A DNA stretch of 64,000 nt from Hermodice carunculata (Eukaryota; Annelida; Polychaeta; Eunicida; Amphinomidae): the NCBI GenBank assembly GCA_964020975.1, contig OZ026630.1, positions 26,002,639 to 26,066,638 of the forward strand, written 5' to 3'. Below, piece after piece: positions 1 to 64,000 of the stretch. The notes under the pieces were generated by a model, which saw only the letters and a program-made list of their open reading frames with translations, ran no database searches and was not told the origin of the DNA. Position numbers and translations under genes: made by a program. The stretch's first letter is position 1. Each line of letters opens with the position of its first letter.

Positions 1-191
1 TTACACCAACTTTATTTTAACACATGACTTAACTTTGTTATGCAAATCGTAAATAATTTGCAGGATATTACCATTAATTTGATGACATCAATTTTTCCAA
101 AACCATCTACATCTACATCTATATTGTCCATGGCGTAAGCATCGCGGACAGGTGACTCCATCGAGTGGCTAAAATAAGTTGATATTTACAA

Positions 192-1072
192 CTAGGAAAG
201 ATGATTTGCTGCATAGCAAATCAGTGGGTGTGTCTTCAAAGCATATTGGTATCGTAATGTACAACTATTCCATAACACAGGAATAGAAGTTGAAATGGCA
301 TCTCTATCTATTATAGCTTTGAAGTTATTCAAGATTTAAAATTTCTAATGGTGCTATTTAGCATGATTTAAATTGCTACAACTTTTATTTTAAATTCATA
401 AGGTGCACAATGGTCAACAACCCCCTAGTAGAAGTTGGAATGATATCTCTATCTATTATAGTGTTAAAGATATTCAAGATTGAAAATTTCGAATACTGCT
501 AATTAGCATATTTTAAATTGCTACAACTTTTATTTTTAGTTCATTAGGTGCGCAATGGTCAACAACCCCCTCGTAGAAGTTGGAATGACATTTATATCTA
601 CTATAGTGTTGAAGATGTTCAAGTTTAAAATTTTAAATGCTGCTAATTAGCATAATTTGAATCGCTACAACTTTTGCTTTAGATTCATTACATGGGCAAT
701 GGTCAGTAACCCCCTAGTAGAAGTTAAAATGACGTCTCTATCTATAATAGTTTTGAAGATATTCAAGTTTTAAAGTTTCAAATGCTGCTAATTAGCGTAA
801 TTTAAATTGCTACAACATTTGTTTTCAATTCATTGGATGCGCACTGGTCAATAACCCCCTAGTAGCAGTTGGAATGACATCTCTATCTATTATACTTTTG
901 AAGATATTCAAGATTTAAAATTTCAAATGCCCCTAATTTGAATAATTTTCAACATCTTCATTCCTTTGTATAAAACGGTCAAACTCCTTGTATGGAGGTA
1001 AAATCATGCCAAGTTTGGAGTTTCTATGTGTAATAGTGTTTGAGAAAAGTACTGGACAAATTTGCTGGTAAA

Positions 1073-1165
<93 letters not shown>

Positions 1166-1191
1166 AGTGTGTGTTGACGCACACACTTTAA
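192..1191 (-). mobile_element. Helitron-like non-autonomous element, copy A
   Basis: A 1.0-kb repeat whose sense strand is the minus strand. On the + strand it begins CTAG followed closely by the hairpin GATTTGCTGCATAGCAAATC, and it ends in a GTGTGTGTTGAC/ACACAC palindrome and CTTTAA. It is flanked by A on the left and T on the right, as expected for insertion into AT. In the sense direction the 3' end is hairpin, about 8 nt, CTAG, T, which matches the Helitron 3' end rule. The interior holds about five imperfect tandem units of roughly 145 bp (starts near 286, 428, 573, 716, 862) and a (GAAA)n tract at about 1075-1165. The 5' end is TTAAAG rather than the usual TC, so the class call is an inference. 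No Rep/helicase coding was seen. Confidence 0.6.
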
Positions 1192-1324
1192 TCAAAAACA
1201 GTTCATAGTCCAGTCAAGTCCATGTTCTGTTTATGCTGTCAAAAGCTTTAATTCCTATTGTCCACAAAAGCACAGTTGTTTGCTTTGAGCCTTATACAGC
1301 TCAATAATAGAAGGTAGAGAAAAA
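1192..1324. other. Unassigned spacer between two repeat copies
   Basis: Unique-looking AT-rich sequence between Helitron-like copies A and B. I see no open frame or repeat in it. The first 191 bases of the window likewise show nothing I can name. Confidence 0.5.
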
Positions 1325-2112
1325 CTAGGAAAGATGATTTGCTGCATAGCAAATCAGTGTGTGTGTCTTCAAAGCATATTGGTATGGCAATGTACAACTA
1401 TTCCATAACACAGGGGTAGAAGTTGGAATGGCGTCTCTATCTTTTATTGCTTTGAACTTATTTAAAATTTCTAATGGTGCTATTTAGCATAATTTAAATT
1501 GCTACAAATTTTATTTGTAATTTATTAGGTGTGTAATGGTCAACAACCCCTTACAAGAAGTTGGAATGACATCTCTATCTATTATAGTGTTAAAGATATT
1601 CAAGATTTAAAATTTCGAATACTGCTAATTAGCATAATTTAAATTGCTACAACTTTTGCTTTAGATTCATTACATGCACAATGGTGAATAACCCCCTAGC
1701 AGAAGTTAAAATGACATCTCTATCTTTGATAGTTTTGAAGATATTAAAGTTTTAAAATTTCAAATGCTGCTTATTAGCATAATTTATATAATTACATCTT
1801 TTGTTTTGAATTCATTGGATGCGCACTGGTCAATAACCCCCTAGTAGCAGTTGGAATGACATCTCTATCTATTATACTTTTGAAGATATTCAAGATTTAA
1901 AATTTCAAATGCCCCTAATTTTCAACATCTTCATTCCTGTGTGTAAAACGGTCAAACTCCTTGTATGGAGGTACAATCATGCCAAGTTTGGAGTTTCTGT
2001 GTATAATAGTGTCCGAGAAAAGTGTCGGACAAATTTGCTGGTAAAGAAGAAAGAAAGAAATAAAGAACTCGAGGAAAAACAGAAAAGTGTGTGTTGACAC
2101 ACAGATTTTAAA
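1325..2112 (-). mobile_element. Helitron-like non-autonomous element, copy B
   Basis: Second copy of the family at 192-1191, in the same orientation. It starts with CTAG preceded by A, then the GATTTGCT...AGCAAATC hairpin. It has about four internal units (starts near 1417, 1554, 1696, 1843) and a short, interrupted (GAAA)n tract near 2046-2066. The right end is a diverged GTGTGTTGACACAC palindrome followed by TTTTAAA. The exact right boundary is uncertain by a few bases. It ends about 280 bp before the LRRC40 start codon, so it bounds the promoter upstream. Confidence 0.55.
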
Positions 2113-2392
2113 TATTGTCTATTTTTGAGTAACTTTCTCTATATCCCGCTTTTTTGTACCGGCAGTCCGCAATAGCAGGATAAACTGGTAACTGAGGGAC
2201 ACATTGTAACGGACGTCCCACTTCAATAACTTCCGGTGGTGGCACTGCGGTGGCGGTGCACTGTGGTGAGCATTCACTGATTCAGTACCACTTGCGTGGT
2301 GTACGAGTCAGTCAAAGCCAAAGTGACAGATTGAAAGCACTGCCGTTACTTTACTTCCAACTCGGCAGCGGCAGTGACGCTTTGCAGATGAA
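2113..2392 (+). promoter_or_regulatory. LRRC40: LRRC40 promoter and 5' leader
   Basis: A 280-bp stretch, richer in G, C and CpG than the flanking repeats, between the upstream transposon and the start codon. It contains ACTTCCGG at about 2230, a good ETS/GABP-type site of the sort common in TATA-less housekeeping promoters. I see no convincing TATA box. The transcription start is not determinable from sequence; leader sequence close to the ATG is likely. An in-frame TGA at 2375-2377 closes the reading frame just before the start codon. Confidence 0.5.
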
Positions 2393-57642
<55,250 letters not shown>

Positions 57643-60600
57643 ACAGAAAACTGTACACATACACCTCAGGAGATACAGGCAATTAGGTCTGTTTCATGTG
57701 AATGTTCTTGACAGTGGATTACGAGCCTACATTATGAAAAATGGGTAAAAGTTTAACACAACTAATGAGGATGTAACTATTGTGGATTTGCATTTTGATG
57801 TTCTGAAAGTGGAAGTGTTGGGGGAAAAAATTGTTTCAGAGCCTTTGTGTATAAAGTGAGCAATTCATCACATAATTGTCTCAGATTTGTACTGCAGAAT
57901 TTTGTCAAAACTTGACTGCTGAGAGATTTGTGTGATCAAGATAGATTGAATGTGAGGTTTGCCATAAAAGGTAACACATTCTTATAACCCTTTTGATGTC
58001 AAATTAAGATGTGAATCACTTTCCTTAGGTTTGCATGGATACTAAGTGCTCAACCAATGCAAAGAGAAGCTCTTGGTGTGGGATTTGCCATCTTAGTATA
58101 TTTTGTGCACAATTCTTATTCAAATTGTTTTATGTGAAGGAGACATTTAATTAAGAAAACAGAGAGGCAGACGACATTCAGCATTGGAGTGCTTGTGGTC
58201 AGTTTGAGTGAGAACAGGTTAATACATGAATTTTGATATTTTCTCAAATGTTTTCTGTTGTCCTTTCATCAAATATTGTCATTACAGCTCAAAAGGGAAC
58301 AAAGTATAGCAATTACCTAATATCCCAAGCTTTCTTATACCTCATGGGCTCAATTATGATAAATCCTGTCAAATGTATTTGAAACATCATTGCACATCTT
58401 GTTGATACATGCATTTGTATATGCATATCCTCATCATAAATGTTTTGATAAATTACAAAACACATATACCATGTTACTCATAACTTTGTAGCTGTATAAT
58501 ACTATTGAACTGAATGACCTTACAAGTGAAAATACACATCCATGTACATGTACACCTGTCAGTTTCTATATTTGTAGGACACACCTGAATGAAAACTTTT
58601 GAAGCAAAGTGAACTGATGTTTAGTCTAGTTCACTTAACTATCAGAGGTACCTGATATTGCAAAGTATAATTCACATGTAACATATCTTCATAATTGGCA
58701 CAGATAGCACGATTTATGAGCAAAGATACTAGTATTTTAAGGTAATGTGAACAATGCAAAACAAAAATTTACAGTGCCACATATTTTGATTTATATCGTG
58801 ACCACCTGTGCAAGAAATGGAGATTATACAGCAACAATATAGTTGGTAGATACAAATGAATATAAATAATCAATCTATCCAAGCTGTATAGATGATGATG
58901 CAACAAATTCCAGACCAGAGAAAACCTTAAAATACACATAATTTACAACTGAATACAATGTATCAAAGTATACTGCCCTTTGTGTGATCCCAGGTGATCA
59001 CCTGTAAATTTTGTAACATTGACGTTCTGTCTGTAAGCAAACATCTAAAGTAGCTTTTAATCTTATTTCTTAAATATCACACACTTAATTATAAAGTGTT
59101 CTTAACCTGTTTGCATAAATGCTTACACTGATATGATCTGCAAAGCCATAAAAAGGCTTAAATAGCTTAGACTATTGTAACATGTATACATGTAGTGAAA
59201 TTTGTACAGCTTCAATTAAAAGAGAAATAAAACACTCAATACAAAATTTCAGTGTAAGCCTAAAATGAATCATAAGTGAATTTAATTTGAAAGCATGCAC
59301 TTGCTGACAGCACATGAACACATGATGTAGAACATGCAGTCACTGCTCAAAGTATAAAGGTGTTGGAACAATTGGCCAGGAAGACAGAAAATTAACCAAG
59401 AGCCAAATTGTAACTTTCAATGTTCATAATTAATGCATTTTTAATTGCCAAGTATTAAAGAAATAATGTTGAATAAACCCAAATGTGCTTATGTGATCAG
59501 TGTAAATTTTGTCAAATATACAATATATGTATGCAACTTAAGCTTTTTTTTTTAATAGTCAGAGGAAGAAGAGTGCATATATGTACACATATCCTGCATA
59601 GAGACGCATGCATGTTTCTTTGCCGGATGTAAAGATGCTGTTGGTTTTCTTTCTTTGCTTGTCAGAAAAGGAAGCCTAACCATGTAGCTTTAGATGTTAA
59701 GCAGGCAAGGGAACAGTGATATTAAGGTCCTTTTTGCATTTATCTTGCATTTTGGCACAGGTGTGCTTTTCTAGGCAGTTGTGTGCAGTTTGGTTTGTGT
59801 GGTTCTTTATGGGACTAAACTTGCTGTAAAGTTGAAGAAAAGATCAACATGATATAAAATTGGTTGTGACTGCCCTGATTTTAATGTCCCAAAATTATAT
59901 GTTCATAGTGGCACAGTGGTATGTGAAACAGTTAGTTTTGTAAAGATACAAGTATTGACACTGATAAGAGTCCCATGGTTGAAAATGTTTGTTAAAATAT
60001 GTAAAGGAATATTTATATGGGCTGAAATTGTAAATTTGGGAGCACTTCCCTAAAATACAAATTAAAAGGTGAAAACCGTTTGTGGGACAGAATATTTATC
60101 TGCATACAGAGACACACACATACTTTGTTCTGTATCCAAAAAGTATTATGTGTATCACTTGACTTGTAAAAGGTTCTAAAACCTACACATGTATGAGACA
60201 ACACTTGAAACATCCGCAGAGGTATTATTCTTGGTCTTTTGCCTTGGGGTCAGCTGCAGTAATATTTTGCTCATTTTGTAGAAAATCTTATACATGTATA
60301 TAATTGTTTTTTGTTTTAAAAGTTTTGAAAGTTGTGTCAAGTTATGTTTGGCCTGTGATTGACCAAGTTTAACCTGTAGTTTAAGGTATATTAGAAGTTT
60401 TGCCATGCCATGTGCACTTGTTTTTCAGATTGTACTTTCTGGTTCTCTTGTTGCAGTACTTTTGATTTTCATAACTGCAGCTTAGTTGATAAATCAGCAT
60501 AGCACCAAAAGACACTCTCCCCGCCCACCCCATAAAGTTGACTGAGCAAAATTAGAAGCAGATAATGGGTGTAGAAATGTGATTTTGAGTAATATTTTTT

Positions 60601-61975
60601 TTCATTTTCAGACAGATTTAAACAAACATTTAGCTCCCTCACAGATGTCCTTTTTTTCTCTCAGAAAACACCAAGTACACGTATCTTCCAGCTTTTGTAA
60701 GTAGTGTAACTGGATACAAACATTCACCTTGTACACAGCTTGGTATGTCAAATTTGCCGTAGGCAGCAGTCTTTATGTCTTTGTATGAGAGTTGTTTTTT
60801 TTACTTGCCAACATTAGGATAAACATAAGCTTATGAAGAAAAGTCTTTTGAAAATTACAACTGCTGATTATCATTATGTTGCCATAAGGGTCTTCCTGCC
60901 TTAATTTCCGCGGCACCAATCATTCACACAGCTTTATCTGTGATACTTTATGTGCCCATAAGTTTCTTTTACTTCAGTGATGTAAAAGGATGTGTGATCA
61001 TGTGTACTTTGCTGCAATGGGCATGCACGTTAATCAAGATTTATTTCAAAAGTTTTGTAACAGCAAATTTGACCCTGTAATTCACCGTGAGCCTAGAAGT
61101 GTTCCACGTACAGTTAGGCAATAAAACTTAATGCAGTGTGCTTAAAGACTATTCTGTAGGGCCAATATTTGTTGCAAAGGTGAAGAAAGAATTTTGCATT
61201 GTAGCATGGTAGCATTCATCAGCACAAGCAACAACAGTGTTGTGTTGGACTGAGGGTTCTATTTTTTATATGACTTGCTGTACGGCAGTGTAATTATATG
61301 TGATTACAGCAACTTCTTTGTTTGTTAAAAGAATAGATGATAACAGAAGACTGCTCAGAAAGCACAGATGTACAAAAACAAAAAATAAAGTAAACAAAGT
61401 GGCTGGATCTTAGATCCTAAACATTGTACAAAAAGTACTTAATATTGTGTTGATCCAACAAGTGCCATTTTAACAATGGGAAATGATACAGAAAATTTGA
61501 ATGGCCAAGACTTTGTATACATAAAGACATGCTTTCGCCTTTTCTAGTACATGTTATACCCTTCAGCTTTTGTTTTCTTGTTGTTTCTTTTTTTTTTTCT
61601 GTTTGCAGAGTTGCCATTAATTTAATTGTTGCACTTGCAGCAATGTGCATATCAGCTCAGTCAAACCTTATGGTCTTGTTCTATACTACAAATTTAGTTC
61701 CATCCATTAAGGTGTTTACAAGTTTGGTATGAGTGCCATTGTAGACCTGATGCAAGCTTATTCTATGGCTGTTGAGCTAATTGTCCATGGTTTATTGAAC
61801 TTTCATCTGACAGGAAAGGCGTGAACAGAAAAACATCCTGGATTGAAAGGGATTCTTATGACCAGTCATAAATAAGGTTTTAACACAGTATTCTTGTACT
61901 TTAAATTTTGTGTGGCTCACCATCCAGTGTGATTGAGAAAAACGGGAGCTTGGCAGGCCAAGTTATGGGAATATC

Positions 61976-62193
61976 TTAACTCATTCCACCCTAATGACAC
62001 TTTTTCATGCTAGTATCGAAATGTCATCTGCTAATTGTATTTTACTAATTTGGGGGTTATTTTGCAAAATTTTGGATGAAACTTGCATGGAAGATCATTC
62101 CAAATTATATGCCCATGGTCAACAGCTTTCCTTGCACCCAGAGCACACCAAGGAAAGCTGTTGACTGTCCTCTATCAGGGTGGAATGAGTCAA
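61976..62193. mobile_element. piggyBac-like MITE with internal hairpin
   Basis: TTAACTCATTCCACCCTAAT mirrors ATCAGGGTGGAATGAGTCAA, with TTAA and TCAA edges; 218 bp. The inner hairpin 62118-62165 pairs GTCAACAGCTTTCCTTG with CAAGGAAAGCTGTTGAC perfectly around a 14-nt loop. If transcribed in the LRRC40 3' UTR it would form a stable stem. Confidence 0.65.
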
Positions 62194-62991
62194 TGTCTAC
62201 CTTTTTCCCATTTGCTGAAAAACTCTTATGTTGACTTGCTCCCTGCTGCTGGTGTTTGTGCTGATCAGGCGACTGATTGTGTCAGTCACAGCCCAACCAC
62301 AAATTTGGTTCTGATTGCATGTGACATGCCAGCCTTCAAGATCCTTTATCTTAGGAAACCAGTCAAGTCCTCCAGGGACAGAAAATGAATACATGCAGCA
62401 AAAAATACGGAAGAAAATTCTATATTCGGAGGTGGGACAAATGCCATAATGGTCAAATTTTCAGCTGACTGTAGCTGATGCTAAAAGGCAGTTGGCATCA
62501 CTAATATTTGCTGCCATGTCTGTGCTATCTGTTAGCTTGTTAAAATGTTTAAGATTGGATACCTGGAAGTTTGAACTGTGGACAAGAAATTCAGCACTTC
62601 ATTGAGTATCTTAACTTGACTGATGCATGAAAAGGGTCAATTTTTCAAATTAGTTGAAAGTGCAAATATGTTCTCTAATATTTCATTTTATATGTGCCAA
62701 ACCAATGGTGTGCTTGAGCAGGGATTGATCCGTGTTAGTTGTATTAACCAAGATACCTAGTCACAAAGGGTAAATCAGAACCAGATTCAAAGCATAAGGT
62801 TCACTATCTGTATACAGGATTCCAAAAGGTCACTTGATAGTTAATTGCTAGTAGGGAGCTGCAGGCTAAATATCATGACTTTATTGTGTTATCATTAACT
62901 ACAGCTATGAACCATCTTTCATGTTACAACAAAGAACAACAGACATGGAAATGATTCAAGGTTATAATCATTTTTAAATTGTATACATTGA

Positions 62992-62997
62992 AATAAA
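62992..62997 (+). terminator. LRRC40: Candidate polyadenylation signal
   Basis: AATAAA with a GT-rich tract 40-65 bp downstream (TTGTATGTTGGTATTGTCAG). It is the best-formed of the five AATAAA signals after the stop codon, but nothing shows which is used. Confidence 0.4.
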
Positions 62998-63078
62998 GGC
63001 TTGATTCCTTCCTTGCATCTTTGCTTTCCTTCATCGGGTTGTATGTTGGTATTGTCAGTGTGATATTTCTGTTTCAAA

Positions 63079-63125
63079 TAATAATAATAATAATAATGAT
63101 AATAATAATAGTAATAGTAATAGTA

Positions 63126-63206
<81 letters not shown>
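63079..63206. repeat. (AAT)n microsatellite
   Basis: About 128 bp of AAT with a few GAT/AGT variants. It is best read as the 3' tail of the adjoining minus-strand LINE. Confidence 0.9.
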
Positions 63207-64000
63207 TTGCTGTGGCTCTACGCCTTTTGTGCCATGGTCCTGTGTGACACAGGTGGCCTTGGAAAAGTAAGGGAAAGAAAAGAAAAATAGATGAGGCAGA
63301 GGAAACTATGGTTATCCTAATTAGCTCATGCTGCCATGTTTTCCAGGACCAGAGCCGAGGCAAAGGGCCCACCACACACTGTCTTACAGCTGTGGTGGGC
63401 CCCTGGTTCTGGATATATCCCCCTACACTCATCGCTTGTTGTCCCCCCCCCCCCCCCCCCCATTAAAAAAAAAAGCAAAAACAAAAAAATAAAAATTCCC
63501 TCATCCACCCTATCCCCACCTCTAAGGCTCAGGCATTTCCCATGGGGCACCCCATGAGAGCCCTTATAAGGGCTACCACCATTCCCTCTCCTCCCTGCAC
63601 TTTGAAGTTCTAATTTACCCTGTCGCTATCAAGCCCTATGAATTTTTTTTCTTTTCTCCTAGCACCCTACCAGGTAGTCCTGTACACTTTTCATGCCTTT
63701 CCTGCCTCCTAGAAAGCCACCCTTCAAACCTAAAACTCATGCTGCACGTTCCTCTTCTCAACACTGAACCTCTTCCAGACCCGTGTTATTGTAGTATTCC
63801 CTGTGCCACTTTCTGAAAAATTCTTCTCGTATCTCTCTATATGAATCACACCACAACAGCCAATGATCAACTGTCTCATCTGCCTCTTGTCTACATGCAT
63901 TACATTTGCCATTACTACCTGTTGTCCACTTCTGTTTTCTCTTTTCTAGATTGATCACTCCTGCCCTACTTTGAAAAGAAGTGTGGATCCCTTCCCTCCA
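63079..64000 (-). mobile_element. LINE 3' end with (ATT)n tail, runs off window
   Basis: On the minus strand an open frame enters at the window edge (64000) and stops at 63758-63760. It carries a zinc-knuckle-like CNAC...HWLLWC pattern (KCNACRQEADETVDHWLLWC) followed by SYREIREEFFRKW. That C-terminal pattern is typical of non-LTR retrotransposon reverse-transcriptase proteins. Below it come about 550 bp of 3' UTR, with polyC and polyT runs on the + strand (about 63444-63475), ending at GAGCCACAGC and a long (ATT)n tail (63079-63206 as AAT on +). The clade is not determinable. The 5' part lies outside. Confidence 0.65.

Larger units (their letters stand above)
57643..63015 (+). other. LRRC40: Probable LRRC40 3' UTR, limit uncertain
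   Basis: Starts at the stop codon and stays nearly free of repeats for over 4 kb, unlike the introns; one piggyBac-like MITE lies at 61976-62193. AATAAA signals occur at 59226, 59472, 61120, 61384 and 62992. The last is followed by a GT-rich tract (about 63036-63061), a good downstream element, so the longest form may end near 63015. Shorter forms are equally possible. No open frame of note. Confidence 0.45.

Overview
The window looks like a piece of a nuclear genome from a marine invertebrate animal. It has canonical GT-AG introns, long microsatellites, many small DNA-transposon derivatives, dispersed repeats with palindromic heads, and an over-used TACATGTA word. I cannot fix the phylum. 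A cephalochordate, hemichordate, mollusc or other lophotrochozoan would all fit. Most of the window is AT-rich.

One complete protein-coding gene dominates. It lies on the + strand from 2393 to 57642 and is the orthologue of LRRC40 (leucine-rich-repeat-containing protein 40). I assembled it by reading splice sites and comparing with the human protein from memory. There are 14 coding exons and 13 GT-AG introns. Every junction phase agrees, and the coding length of 1839 nt gives 612 residues (human is about 602). The product has a short basic N-terminus and about 12 leucine-rich repeats closed by a GNP...RGT..LKKYLR cap. A Pro/Gly/Ser-rich linker follows, then about 7 more repeats closed by a second copy of the same cap. 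Introns 1 and 2 are very large (19.9 and 17.6 kb); the last 12 exons lie within 17.5 kb.

Region by region: 1-2112 holds two copies of a Helitron-like repeat. 2113-2392 is the short, more CpG-rich promoter and 5' leader. Intron 1 (2541-22449) holds foldback elements, TIR MITEs, dispersed repeats and a CpG-rich 3-kb block. Intron 2 (22632-40232) holds Helitron-like copies, piggyBac-like MITEs with an internal hairpin, a pre-miRNA-like hairpin, GT/GA microsatellites, and a short repeat carrying an apparently intact hammerhead ribozyme core (29553-29591). Introns 3-13 hold MITEs of Tc1/mariner, piggyBac and hAT type and CT/CA, TTTA and CATA microsatellites. 57643 to about 63015 is almost repeat-free and may be a long 3' UTR. 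63079-64000 is the 3' end of a minus-strand LINE that runs off the window.

The finding I would check first is the small hammerhead-bearing element at about 29510-29633. It is bracketed by a 15-bp direct repeat and has a decayed sister at 7088-7206. Next is the Helitron-like family, with a terminal hairpin plus CTAG, internal repeats of about 145 bp and a (GAAA)n tract, including one copy that ends 38 bp from an exon. I saw no other protein-coding gene of the host that I can support, and no tRNA, rRNA or CRISPR array.
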